In this document: positions 45,291-56,824 of the stretch, one piece after another | How the letters are laid out: each line of letters starts with the position of its first letter | How positions within the stretch are numbered: the stretch's first letter is position 1 | NCBI GenBank assembly: GCA_036346255.1 | Contig: CM070628.1 | Location: forward strand, 11,113,840-11,177,839 | Source of the DNA: Ampelocalamus luodianensis | Lineage: Eukaryota; Streptophyta; Magnoliopsida; Poales; Poaceae | Length of the DNA stretch: 64,000 nt | Direction of reading: 5' to 3' | The notes under the pieces: model-generated | Database searches by the model: none | The model's input: the letters and a program-made list of their open reading frames with translations, nothing else | What the model was told of the DNA's origin: nothing | Translations under genes and position numbers: made by a program

Positions 45291-48200
45291 GTTTCTTATG
45301 AGATTTGTGCAAACCTACATTGGAGGATAGATACATGTGAGAAGTCAAGAGTACCGTAGGTCACTTTATCTAAAGTTTTACATGAAAAAGGAGTAAATTG
45401 CATCAGAAGTCTCTAAATTGCATGGACATTCCACTAGGTCCATAAACTTGATATCTTAACATCCAGGCAGCTAAACTTGCATAAGTGCATAGTTCAATTC
45501 TATATTTCATATTGTGAAGGTTGCACCATGTAAAGCGGTTTTACTAGTTTAGGGGCTTGAATGTTGAATTCAAGTTTATTAACCTAAGTGGAAAATCCAT
45601 GCAAGGACGCACAATACAATTTACTCAAAAAAATATTTTCATACATATAGTATTATGTAAAAATTAACATGCTACTGATCTACCTAGCCAGTAAAATTTT
45701 GCTGAAGTAATGGCAATATATAGCTCGGACTCGCAGCCCCCGCACTGCCATCCTTTTTACAAAACTAAATAAAGAATGTTGATCATGAAAGCTATAATAA
45801 AAATATCAGGATAGCAACATGGGGGCATCAAGGTAGCTTGGCAAATCCTGAATCTGTTCATTCACATTAATTACAGAAAAATCTTCTATTTGGGGAATAC
45901 AAAATTTAAACTGTTAAAGAAACTAACATCGCTCATGAACGGTCAAACAAAATACAAGAACAACTTTGCACCGTCTGTGCACATTATCTCTCTTTTTAGT
46001 GTGTCTGCCAAACAAGTTCCCATCTACTTGATTTGATAAGATTTTTATTACATGACCTATGGAAAACATTACCTTAACTTATGATTGGCAAAAAAAACAC
46101 CATTTCTTACGCACGGACAACTAGAAAGAACTAAATGGAGTTCATAGAACTCCTTGCCAAGATTAAGGATTGTTATCATATGTGGGCCCACTAGGTTCTC
46201 CACATAAGACATTTCGCTTCTGGACCTTTCATACTTCATTTTAATTTCTTGTTCTGTAGTTTCTGGTTACACAGATCCTCAGTACTAGTCTACAAAAAAA
46301 AAAAAAGATTGCTTGACATACATTCAAATCAAGGGAAGGCTGTTGATCTGATTTCCCCAGGTTCTTAGAATGTGTACTGTACTTGTCAATGATCTCGTTC
46401 ATACTGTATGACCAAAGCAAAATCAATATCAGTATTATCACTAAGCCACAGTTACCAGGAAATCATGAAAAATAAATTACATATCAGTTATGCAAGCAAG
46501 CTTGTAATTGCAAAAGTGGTTTGAAGACAACAATACAGCCCAAATTGGCAAAATACATGAAGATGTAATACTGATGAAGAGACATCATATAACCATGGAT
46601 TAAAATCCCGGCCGGTAACCGCCGGTTACCGGCCGGTTACCGCTTACCGGAGGGGGGCCGGGATACGGGATCCCGGCCGGTAATCCCGGACTTTTCAAAT
46701 TCAAATTCAAATGATTTTTAATCAAATTTGAACGAATTTCATCCGAAAAAAACCGGTTTGACCGGTAACCGGACCGGTAACCGGCCGGTTACCGGTACCG
46801 GCGGCTGGCCGGGATCCATCCCGGGACCGGGTTTCCAATCCTTGCATATAACCATATATATATACAAAACTAATTCAAAGGTAGATATAAGGTGGAATAA
46901 CCAGCAAATCACATATATAGTAGTGAATAGTCCGATTTCAAGTATTGTCTAAATTTCATTACTCGTTTAAAAATGGTAACATATTCTTCTTGTATCATAT
47001 TCCATCTCATATCAAGTGTCTAGAAATGAAAATTTAAATCCATTACTTGTTTAAAACTAACAACTTATTCTCTTGCATATTACCACATTAATTTCTTTCC
47101 TCTGTTGAAGGAATGCGAAATTGAACTAAAAAAATTAAAAGGACACCAATTAGCAGGCATATCCACTCGTATGAAACTTTTGGTTGTCACATGAGTTTCC
47201 ATTGTTAGTACAAACAAATGATGCATATGTTCTAAAAAATGATGCTCAAAATAGATTACTAATTAATGGATGGAATACTAACTAAGATGTTAAACTCAGA
47301 AATGATTGATTATTACTGGGTCATTCTTTACAATATAATAAGGTGCAATAATACATTAACGCTTCATCTTCTTTAAAAGGGTTGAACCCAGTTTCAGCTA
47401 TGTATCATGTTCTCCAAATGGACAAATGGAGTGAGTTCCAATCGTTCAACCTGAAACATGCATCTTCAGCCAAGAGATTCGGAGGCAGTGGTTCAGCTTA
47501 CAACGCATAAATTGGATGTAATCTCTACAATTATCCAACAAATTCAGTAGCATCTAATGTCAAAGTTTCAGCTCAAAGCTATAAATGAGCATGTTTGTAT
47601 TTAAAGTAAAACGCATAGTTGTACATATATGTTCTTAGTAATGTCAGCAGAGTTATTCTTTTTTTTTAAAAAAAATATCAGCAGAAAGAACCGGAAACAG
47701 TACTTTGCATCTGTTTCTACATCTGATTATAAATGTCTTTGTAAGTCTGATTGTAAATATTTCTTTTGAGTCTTGATTATAAATGTTGAAAGTGTATCCA
47801 CACCAAAAGAAATAATTTGGAAACAAATTATGAACATGAGTTTAATCTTTTGTTCTGGACTTCAGAGATCTTCTCAGCTTTATTACAATAAATAACACAT
47901 TAATAGTACAAGCATGCCTTAAGGAAAACAATCATAAGCACAAAGTAAAGGCCTTTCTTCTTTCACTAAGTTATGTGCATTTAAAAAACTGACAAGTATT
48001 TTCAGTGTTATGCCGAAGTTTGATAAAGGATGAGATACACCATGCATAAGAACTTTTCACCCCAGCTTGTATTTCACTTCGAGTCCTCCCATTACTTTTT
48101 TTGACAGGAAAGACCTTTCTTTTCTTCCCAAGAAAAATCATGAATTATATATTTGAGTTAATATACTGATTTAGCTTCTCATCTTGTATATTTCAAGCAT

Positions 48201-49629
48201 CAAATATTAACTCTCCCCCAAACAAATCCCAACCACATTCGGCTCCAGCAAAGAACACTTGTATATCTTTGTTAAAAGAAAAAAACCAAGCAGTTGCAAG
48301 CATATATAGTACGGTGCAAACTACATTAAAAAAATATGCAAACAAGCGCTTAGAGAAAGATCACAAAAGGTACAATGGTACATACAATTATATCCCGTGA
48401 TGCATGCACTTTCTAATCTGCACTCTAACTTGGCAAATGCTTAACTTGCTTAATTTGACTGGCAAAATGAAATTGTTAAGAACATTTTTAGATGGATAAG
48501 AACAAATTTGGTACATACGTACAATATTAACCCTTTCCCCTGGACATGCTTATGGAACATGCAAGGCCACGTATCCTCTTCGTACTTGAAATGTTATTTT
48601 TCTCATGGAGAACAATAATGGTAAGCAAACCCATACACCCAAAGGCTAGAAGTGTAATCGATAGCTTTCCAGCTACTACCCTAGCCCAGAAGTACTACTA
48701 CATCTGCACCTAGACCTGCACAAAGCACGGGACCTCAGGGAAGATCAACACGCCTTGCATATATGCATACGGCATTTGGTTCTAAAAAAAAATGCACACG
48801 GCGTGCCACCACATAAAATCACAGGTACGGCCGTGCACGATTAGCAGAGACGCATACGACTACGCTTTTACCCCCCGACCACGCACCGATCCAGAGAAGA
48901 TCGATCGGTCCGAGTTTATTTTATTGACGCAAAACGCTCGACGCAGCAAATTACACGGACTTGGCAGTGTTCCCCCATATAAAACACACGAGTGCACGCG
49001 TATATCCATCTACGCAAACAGCGCCAAAGTCTCGGAGAATAATCCGTAAGGGATCGATCTTGTCCTGCGCGGGAACTACAGTAAAAATTCTCCATTTCTC
49101 CGGAGGCCATGGAGCCGAGGAAACCCACCCGGATTGGCTTGAAAAATAAAAACCGGACGCCGCAAGGATTTTTGTTCCATAAGTAGAAACCGTATTTTTG
49201 TAAAGTGCTGTTGCCGTAGCATCGTATCCCAACCAAACCGAAACCCTAGAAGAGAAGAAAAAGGAAATAAATCTTCGGATGACTATGCGCGAAACCCTAG
49301 TGCAAGGATCTGAAATCCCGCCGGGTCGGGAGCGAGAAAGCAACAGGCAGATCTAATAAAAACTGGAGAGAAAGAATAATAATAAAAAAAAAACATGTTT
49401 AATGTATATGATATCGGAGACAACGGGAGGAAGGGGAGCGCGCGTGCCTGGAGCTGGCGAACTGGGAGAGCTTGCCGGTGGAGGAGAAGACGACGAGCGC
49501 GACGTCAGCGTCGCAGAGCACGGAGAGCTCCTCGGCCTTTTTGAACAGCCCGCGCCGCCGCTTGGAGAACGTCACCTGCCGCGCCGCCGCGCTCTCTATC
49601 CGCCGTATCTCCCGCCTCTCCCGCGCCAT
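43131..49629 (-). CDS. MADS-box transcription factor, SVP/StMADS11 clade (rice OsMADS22/47/55 group), 8 exons
   Basis: MIKC-type MADS regulator. Exons on the minus strand: 49629-49448, 46403-46322, 45207-45146, 45040-44941, 44856-44815, 43850-43809, 43695-43541, 43146-43131. Their sizes (182, 82, 62, 100, 42, 42, 155, 16 bp) match MIKC genes. Exon 1 is the DNA-binding MADS domain (MARERREIRRIESAAARQVT, then SKRRRGLFKKAEELSVLCDA). Exon 2 is the I region (SMNEIIDKYSTHSKNLGKS). Exons 3-6 form the coiled-coil K domain (EHSKYSSLNEQLAEASLQLR, EELEGLSVEELQQMEKNLEA). Exon 7 has the clade's C-terminus (SSESVMTALHSGSSQDNDDG). The end is SLKLGLPWK and a stop. Proteins of this group act in the nucleus on meristem identity, flowering and brassinosteroid response. 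Introns 2-7 are GT-AG. Intron 1 (3.0 kb) appears to begin with GC (CCAG|GCACGC). The frame is intact and probably functional. Confidence 0.95.
45258..45290. repeat. (TA)n microsatellite in MADS intron 3
   Basis: About sixteen TA units with one interruption (TATATACATATATATAT). Likely polymorphic in length. Confidence 0.85.
46594..46844. mobile_element. hAT-type MITE in MADS intron 1
   Basis: 251 bp. The ends CATGGATTAAAATCCCGG and CCGGGTTTCCAATCCTTG are imperfect inverted repeats. The 8-bp repeat CATATAAC flanks it (46586-46593 and 46845-46852), which marks hAT insertion. The body is full of CCGGTAACCGG palindromes near both ends with an AT-rich middle. It lies about 190 bp upstream of exon 2 in transcript sense. 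Confidence 0.9.
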
Positions 49630-50340
49630 CGGTCGATCGATCCCCCCTCGAAACCAAGCAAGGACCCGCGCCTCTCACCGCCGCCTCCTACTCGCCCACA
49701 CCACACCAAAAAACCAGGGATAAACCCAATGGATTGTGCTGTGCCGTTGTACGCGTACGCGTAGTCTATAAAACGCGGCTCACCAATGGGGGGAAGCGAC
49801 GCGAGGAGGAAAGGGAGGGGACGCCGCGGCGCTGCGCTCCTATTGGCAGGCGCGGGCGCAGAATAGTAAATGGCGATTAAACAAATCGGGGACGACTCCA
49901 CTCGGCCGCACCGGTCGTTGTTTATTAGCCCGAAAATATCCGCACGGGGCTATCAGCCGCGCCGCTGACGCGTGGGCCCCGCCCCCGCGCTGGCGGAAGC
50001 CTATAGGTGTAGCGTGAGGTGTGGGGCGCGGGAGACGGGCCCTAAAAGCGGAGCCGCGCGGAGGCTTCCTGATAAGGAAAGGGGGCGGGCGAGGCGAGGG
50101 GGAGGGGAGCCGTGGCAGGTGCGCGTGGCGCGGCCGCCGGGATTCCCTGTTCCGGCGCGTATCGTGTGGCTGCGCCTGTGAGCGCGGCGCGGCCCGGGGA
50201 GGCAGGGTCCGCGGGGAGCTGAAATCGGAAAGACGCGTGTCCTTTCGCGTTTGCTTGAATGGTGTGAGTCGGGTCGGGGAAGAGATGGACGGACGGGTTG
50301 CCGGGTGGGCGGCGGAGTTTTTGCCGTATTTAGTATGTTT
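49630..50340 (-). promoter_or_regulatory. MADS gene 5' leader and GC-rich promoter region
   Basis: The sequence is GC- and CpG-rich. A TATA-like GTTTTATAGAC lies on the minus strand near 49765-49775, about 140 bp upstream of the ATG. CG dinucleotides continue to about 50330. No other gene is recognised here. The promoter assignment rests on position and the weak TATA match. Confidence 0.45.
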
Positions 50341-50344
50341 TTTT

Positions 50345-50690
50345 TAAGTGAAATGTTAAAAATAGTATCTTAAGAATGAAATGATAAAGATAACATCTTT
50401 ATCGTGCAAACACATCGCGGCAGGAGATCTACTGTGTATCCAATGCGCAGTAAGACACGTGGCAAGGTGTCATTCGGCGGCAGGCGGGCTGACATGCACC
50501 CAGCTCGCAGCAGACCACCTGTCACTAAACTAGTCCACGGCAGATCATCTACTATAGTAGGTCGATATACACAGACGACCTACCGTGGACTAGATGCATG
50601 GTAGACCATTTGTTGTGACATTTTCGCACGACAGGAGCATCAGTTTGGCTGTTTTGTTTTTGAGAAGGCTATTTTTGCTCTTAAAAAAAC
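50345..50690. mobile_element. MITE-like element, family member 2
   Basis: Related to the element at 36850-37165: the left part AAAATAGTATCTTAAGAATG, the middle AGTAAGACACGTGGCAAGG, and the right arm GAGAAGGCTATTTTTGCTC. Inside, GTCCACGGCAGATC and GACCTACCGTGGAC form an additional inverted repeat around 50535-50590. Confidence 0.45.
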
Positions 50691-51960
50691 TCGGGTGGGT
50701 GCAACGAATGAATACTGCTGGCCTACTTGGGCCATGGCAATCGAGTCGGTAAGTCCCCTAGTTAAGATGAGCGTTGGGCCTTTAATCTTTTTCTTTTCTT
50801 TTCGTTGCCTTTTTATTTTGTGTATTTTGTTTTTTTTGTTGGTTTTGATTGATTTGGTGTTTACAGAGTACTTGATTGGGACATGGAGTGGACGTATTGT
50901 GGAAAAACAGGGCGAGTGCTAATTGAAAATTTTCACATTTCTAGCCCTGTAGCTCGTTTTAATTTCAAAATTAGTCTCGTTCACCGTAATTTACAAATGT
51001 GATCTCTGCGATGGCGGTATCGCGAAAACCGAGGCGGCCACCACCGCCGCTCTGGCGCGCGCGAGCTAGTCGCCTACCGAGCGCGACAGTGGCCTCGCGG
51101 CCGGCGATTTTCAAAATTTTGAAAAAAAATCCGAAAAAAGGGAGGAAAATTTAAATATTATTTAATGATATTTCAAGAAAATTAAATTTAAATATTATTT
51201 AATGATATTTGATTCATAAAAATATAAGACCTTGAGATTTGCAAAAACTTTCATTAAGAAAGGTTTGTAAATTAGGGTTTCGTTTTGTCGAAAATAAGGC
51301 TATAGAGGTTTGTAAATTAGGATTTCATTTTATCGGAAATCAGGGTTCGAAACTTTTTGTAGAGCCTCCCATCATAGTGTTGTTGCTTTTGTAATTTTTG
51401 TATAATTTTATTCCTTCAGAGAAAGGATGATTGATAATCATATCAGACGAGGTATAACCTTGAGGATGTCGTCGAAGCAAACTGTCTTGTTGTCCAAACT
51501 ATTAGAGTCTCTCCTCGATGAAATCGTTTGAACGTATATAGGCAGGGAGTCGGTGAAGTAGTTTATGAAGCTTATAGAGAATATGATTGAAGGGGTTGAG
51601 AACGCTCGTTGTGATTACGAAGATGCCCTAAAATATGGAGGATTTGATGTCGGTTGGTTCTTTCTGGAACTCCACTAGAAGAGGCATACTTGCAATATAG
51701 GCTTGCTTTGATGGCTTAGCGGAGACACGGAACTAGAAGTACGTTAGTGTCCGCGGACAGAAGCATGTTACATGGCATGATGGTTTGGCAAATTGCTTTA
51801 GTCATCCTCGCTGCTACTACTACGGTACATTGCGACACAAGCATCCGGACCATATAACTGTATATGCCTTTAGGGGATAGTACAAAACATACGGGGTAGG
51901 ACGGGGGACTACTACGTAATGACCCGACCTACTGCGTGGACTGGGGCCATTTTTCCTTCC
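50691..51960. other. No gene firmly recognised; possible decayed transposon coding
   Basis: 50691-51440 holds no gene I can name. In 51470-51900 the plus strand contains broken frames such as CDYEDALKYGGFDVGWFFLE (near 51610) and NCFSHPRCYYYGTLRHKHPD (near 51795), separated by stops. The Cys/His-rich second piece looks like real but decayed coding sequence of unknown family. Its position suggests it belongs to the transposon on the right. Confidence 0.3.
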
Positions 51961-51969
51961 TTGCTAGCA

Positions 51970-52560
51970 CGGCGTTGAACTTCTGGTCGACCTTCCCCTT
52001 CGCCTTGTCGCGGGACTATCCACGTCGGGCTTGTATGTCGAAGTCGTCCATGTCCCGCGATTTCATGATGTAAGTGCACTGTATAGTGAAAATCTTAAGA
52101 AGGATATTAATTCTTCATAACTCACGTCGTCGATACGGATTAGGCCCGAGCGACCGGAGATGTTGTGGCGATCGGGCTCAGCTGGATGAGCCTTTCCCTT
52201 GCCCTTGTCGCGGGACTGTCGACCTCGGGCTGGTATGTCAAAGTCGTCCATGTCCTGCGATTCCATGATATAAGTGCACCGTATAGTGAAAAACATAAGA
52301 ATGATGTAATTCTTCATAACTCACGTCGTGGATACGGAATACGCCTGGGCGACCGGATAAGCTGTGGTGGTCGGGCTCAGCCTCATGAGCCTTTACCTTG
52401 CCCTTGTCGCGGGACTGTTCACCTCGGGTTGGTATGCCAAAGCCGTCCATGTCCTGCGATTGTATGATGTAGGTACACCGTAGAGTGAAAAACGTAATAG
52501 GGATATAAATTCTTCGTAACTCACGTCGTCGATATGGACTACGCCTGGCCGAGCATTGGG
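51970..52560 (-). repeat. Tandem exon-intron duplication, ~198-bp period
   Basis: Three copies (about 51975-52135, 52170-52335, 52370-52535). Landmarks are CGCGGGACT at 52010, 52209 and 52407, a CGTCCATGTCC block at 52048, 52247 and 52447, and ATTCTTC(A/G)TAACTCACGTCG at the end. On the minus strand each copy encodes a short basic segment (DMDDFDIPARGRQSRDKGKG; DMDGFGIPTRGEQSRDKGKV). A donor-like GTGAGTTATG follows, and in two of three copies an acceptor-like CGCAG precedes. So a complete small exon with its intron was tandemly copied. Confidence 0.8.
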
Positions 52561-53020
52561 CTCCTTCGGAGCCTCCTCAACAGGGTCTGGTACGTAAGGT
52601 TTTCACTGCACGAAGTTCTCGGCCCACACCGAGTAGTTCAGCATTTACTTCTGCTGGATGAATGCCTTGTCGTACATCTCCGGACCATCGATCCACTGGA
52701 AGAAGTGGCAGCGCATCTCGGGCTGCCATTACGTGGGGAAGATGTTTAAAATTTAAGGAATTGAATGTTGAGGAAAATCGATATGCGGGAAAGAAACGCT
52801 TACGAGGTGGTGCCCGCGTGTAATGCATACGGCGGCGATGTGCAGGTGTGTGGGTGAATGATCTCGCACGTTCGCCACACACACACTGCGGGATTGGAAA
52901 ACGTGGTGGTACTTGAGCATCTTTCATTGTTCGATCTGGGTATTCTAGATGTTTTCTCTTCTGCGTAAGCCACTTGCGCTTCTGCAACATCTTCGCGTAG
53001 AAGTTTGCCGAAGAGTCCAT
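51970..53020 (-). pseudogene. GRF-type zinc-finger gene, transposon-associated (copy 1)
   Basis: Exon 1 (53020-52804) starts MDSSANFYAKMLQKRKW and carries CVCGERA, the first half of a GRF-type zinc finger. A donor CCTC|GTAAGC follows. Exon 2 starts at 52722 after GGCAG and continues with MRCHFFQWIDGPEMYDKAF, the second half (Cys-His and the FFQW core). A stop occurs soon after in that frame (QQK then TAA), which may be a lesion. Further downstream are the three repeated basic exons. GRF fingers bind nucleic acid in topoisomerase III and APE2 and occur in plant transposon-encoded proteins. The gene is divergent from the transposase, with 983 bp between their start codons. Intact function is doubtful. 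Confidence 0.7.
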
Positions 53021-53109
53021 AGCTGGGTATCTGTTGTGTAGTGTTGGGTTTGGTTCAACCTCGTTTTATAAGCCCCATGGTTGGCATGGTGTGGTTAATT
53101 TCAGGCAGA

Positions 53110-53795
53110 GTTCTGTCTCGTTTGGTCTTGTTACTGCGCAAAGTTGTCCCGTGTGGTTTTGTCACTACACAAAGCTGTCTCATTTGGTCTTATCACTGAG
53201 CAAATCTGTCTCATTTGGTCTTATCACTGCGCAAAGCTACCCTATGTGGTCTTGTCACTGCGCAAAGCCGCCCCGTGTGGTCTTGTCACCGCGCAAAGCT
53301 GGCCTGTGTGGTCTTGTCACTGCGCAAAGCTGCCCTCTCTGCCATGCACGGTAGGGACCTGCCCCCTCTGCCTGCCGTGGAAGGGACCTGGCCCGCTGTC
53401 ACGTTGCATCTCATTTGGTCTTGTCATTGCGCAAAGTTGTCTCATTTGGTCGTATCACTGTGCAAAGCCGCCCTATGTGGTCTTGTCACTGCACAAAGCT
53501 GTCCTATGTGGTCTTGTCCCTGCGCAAAGCTAACCCGTGTGGTCTTGTCACCGCGCAAAGTTGGCCTATGTGATCTTGTCACTGCACAAAGCTGCCCTAT
53601 GTGGTCTTGTCACTGTGCAAAGCTGCCCTGTGTGGTCTTGTCACTGCGCAAAGCTGGTCCTGTGTGGTCTTGTCACTGCGCAAAGCTACCCCCTCTGCCA
53701 GGCGTGGTAGGGACCTGCCCCCTCTGCCAGGCACGGTAGAGACCTCCCTCCGCTGCCGCGGAAGAGACCTGGCCCGCTGTCACGTTGCGTCTCCC
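53110..53795. repeat. 31-bp tandem repeats with higher-order duplication, between divergent genes
   Basis: The unit is TGGTCTTGTCACTGCGCAAAGCTGCCC(T)ATG and variants, ~31 bp. About seven copies (53117-53340) and nine copies (53405-53690) are each followed by a different block (GCACGGTAGGGACCTGCCCC ... GACCTGGCCCGCTGTCACGTTGC) at 53345-53405 and 53700-53785. So the whole unit is a repeat of repeats. Because 31 is not a multiple of three, the frames (CGLVTAQS, WSCHCAKL and so on) cycle. I regard these as non-coding. Confidence 0.85.
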
Positions 53796-53803
53796 GTGCT
53801 CGG

Positions 53804-53813
53804 CTATTTAAAC
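53804..53813 (+). promoter_or_regulatory. TATA box of the MURA gene
   Basis: CTATTTAAAC lies about 190 bp upstream of the likely start ATG at 54003 and directly after the last 31-bp repeat block. Inferred from motif and position. Confidence 0.55.
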
Positions 53814-54002
53814 GCGTGGCCACACACTCGGTCGATCATTCCCCTCTTTGTGAGGTGCCTCCCTGTCCCGTACTTAGCATTTTTGTTTGTCCCTTGTTCG
53901 CACCATTTGTGAAACTCGTCGTAACGGTAAGTTTATTTCAGCAACATGCGTACGGTTTTTATGCTGTGTTTTTGTTGAAATATTGTCTTATTTTCGTCAG
54001 AA

Positions 54003-56715
54003 ATGGAGACACTGTATGTGTTCCACGGTAACGTGCGTGCCAGTCCAGACGGAGTGGATTTGTCCAGCTGCCAGCGCACCTTGCTAAACATTCCCAACCT
54101 GGTACACATCGATTTGCTCGAGCTACGACGTTGCATTCGATAGTTGTTCGATAGGCACGTCGCCAGGAACAAGATAGTAATAGAGGTGGTCACCACCAAC
54201 ACGGTCCTACCGCACGGGCAGATGGTGTGGGGCCTGGCGAAGGTGACCGGCAGTGCCATGTGGGCACAGTACATGGAGATCGTTAGCAATCCTTACGCTC
54301 CGATCTATCGACGACCCATGGTGTATGTCCATTTTGTTTATCCTGCTCAATCCTCCGGGGGGCGCCGTTGAAGGAGCCAGCGACGCTCTTGTCCCCCTCT
54401 TCGATTTGTTGACGACGGGAGAGGTGTCGAGAGTGCCAGACGTCGTTAGGCAGGATGCTCCAGTAGATGGAGATTCTGGTAGTTTCGAACCGAATGAAGG
54501 TGTCGATAAATGGCGCGGTGCTCGTGTTGATTGTCACGAGATTATCGATGGCATGTCCGAGGGCACTGCCACCGAAGATGAGGCAAACTTTGACTCACAA
54601 TCCAGCGAAGACAAAGGCGACGATGCGGGTGGGATCGTCGGTGGCATTGTTTCGACTGACACGGACTATGTTCCAAGTCGGTTGGATTGCCAAGCGACCT
54701 CTTCCCTTGTTCTGGCCCAAGAGCACGAGTCTTCGTGGGCATTCGATGCGGACACCCTACTTGTGGGCCAACAGTTCCCACACAAGGCTGCCGCCAGGCA
54801 AGCTATCATGAGTTTTGCGGTGAAGACCAGTCGGACTTACCGAGTTTACAGGTGAGTTCGAACGTTGTTTGTTGTAGCTTTGAACTATGTACAATAAGTC
54901 GCACTAACTATTATATGACTTCCATTATCTGCAGGTCTAATCCTGACACGTACATAATTAAGTGCGTGCTTAGCTCTTGCCCTGGCAAAGTCCATGCGCA
55001 GAGATTCCCTGGGGCAGGAACGGCCTTCTACATTACAGTCGTGATAGATCACACATGTGAGGTTCAAGAGCCATTGCAAATGCATGAGAATGTAACCTCG
55101 GCCTACATCGCGAGCATCATAAGCCACGTAGTTGTCGCCGATTTGATCGTTTCGCCGAAGGTCCTCATGGCTAACGTAGCGAATACAGTAGGGTATGCCG
55201 TTAGGTACAGTAAGGTATGGCGGGTGAAGTGGAAGGTCCTCGAAGGGTTGTACGGTACCTACAAGGAGGCGTACGACCTAATCCCCAGAATGCTGAAGCA
55301 AATTGCGGATGCTAAGCCGGGGACATGTGTCAATAGGATGGACAGGCCTGACCGGTCGAACATCCCACATTCCCTAATCCTTGATCGAGTCTTTTGGGCA
55401 TTTGGCCCAGGAGTCCAGGGCTTCTCCCATTGCCGTCCCGTCCTGACTATGGACGGTACTTTCCTTTGCGGGAAGTACAAGGGCACCATTCTCACCGCTA
55501 TTGCGCGATGGCAGCGACGATTGCTCCCGTTGCCTTTGCCATTGTAGAGAATGAGAGCACCGGCGATTGGTCGTGGTTCCTAGTCAACATAAAGCAACAT
55601 GTTGTAAGGGACCGACCGAATGTGTGCGTCATAACCGACCGTCATGCTGGGTTGTTGTCCGCGCTGCTCACCATGCAGCACGGTACGAGCCCTCCGTACC
55701 AATGGAATGACATGCGCACATGTTGGTGCATGCGGCATCTAGCCGCCAACTTCCACACGCGCTTCCGGAGCAAAGACCCCATGAAGAAGTTCAAGAAGCT
55801 TTGCCTGCAGAACCAAAAACGCAAGTTCGATGCCGTGTGGCGGGAGCTCGAGGTCGAAACCGAGCGTGTTAGTGGAGGTTCTGGCCCAGGAGCACCGCAA
55901 AGTGAGTTCACTGAGTGGATACGTGTGCATGCCCCCGACTATGAGAAATGGTCCCTTCTTCACGACACCTATGGTGCTAGGTATGCATCATGACAACCAA
56001 CATGTCCGAGGTCTACAACGGTGTGTTGAAAGGGGTTCGTGCCCTGCCCATCACGGCTGTTGTCGAGGATACATGGAATCGCACGGTCGGTTACTTCGTC
56101 AATCGGGAAACGATGGCCAAGAAGCATTTGGAGGAAGGGAAGCAGTACTCGGAGGTTACCCTCGCCTACATGGACAAGAAGATTACTAAGGCCCGATCCC
56201 ATGTAGCTATCACAATGGATGGCGTGAGGAGGAAGTTCGAGGTCCGCCTGCGGGACAAGTACATTCGTGGCCACATGAGAGGTGACCGGAAGCATGTTTG
56301 CACCATAGGCGATGTGGCAGTTTGCACTTGCAACAAGCCTCAACTCCTGCACAAGCCTTGCTCGCACGTATATGCTACATGTGCTGTATTTCACCAATCT
56401 TGTAGTATGTATATGTCGGAGTACTATGACATACGACACCTGTATAATACTTGGAACGGGGAGTTCAACTCCTACAGCGTCGAAGGCCACTACAGGGACA
56501 TATGGCGGGGAGCAGTGAAGTGGTCACCGAATGAAGCACTGCGACATCCATGCCGTGGGAGGCGTCAATCAAGGCGCATCTGCAATGACATGAACGCGAG
56601 CCAACGTGGAGATCGGCCAAGACCAATAAGGTGTAGGCTATGCAAGACTCATGGGCACTCATTCGGGAACTGCTCGAATAGACCTTCTTCCTCCGGCGCC
56701 ACTGAGTATCTGTAA
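54003..56715 (+). pseudogene. Mutator-like (MULE) transposase, MURA type, with frameshifts
   Basis: The start METLYVFHGNVR at 54003 is followed by an in-frame stop at 54141. The MuDR DNA-binding domain follows (QFPHKAAARQAIMSFAVKTS at about 54775), crossing an 83-bp intron (54852-54934, GT-AG) into SNPDTYIIKCVLSSCPGKVH. The catalytic core has LTMDGTFLCGKYKG (first Asp, 55450) and CVITDRHAGLLSAL (second Asp, 55630). The SWIM zinc finger is CTCNKPQLLHKPCSH (56330). A C-terminal CCHC knuckle CRLCKTHGHSFGNC (56635-56680) ends the protein. Such transposases cut and move Mutator-like elements. One-base deletions break the frame near 55505 and 55985, and another shift lies near 54360. The enzyme is therefore dead in this copy, although each domain is well preserved. 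Confidence 0.9.
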
Positions 56716-56824
56716 GCTATCCGGTGTATTGATTCATGTTGGTCGTAGCGATGTGAGTGTTGTAGTGATTTGCGTTGTAACCTGCACTACTTTGTATGCT
56801 GTAACAAGTTGTTATCTGCCTCGT

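Noticed and set aside
48792..49343. Several open frames upstream of MADS exon 2
   Set aside because: They lie within the long first intron of the MADS gene and have no recognisable domain.
53034..53912. Plus frames with repeated CGLVTAQS / WSCHCAKL motifs (up to 174 codons)
   Set aside because: The 31-bp unit is not a multiple of three, so different frames repeat in turn; the stretch is better explained as a non-coding repeat array.
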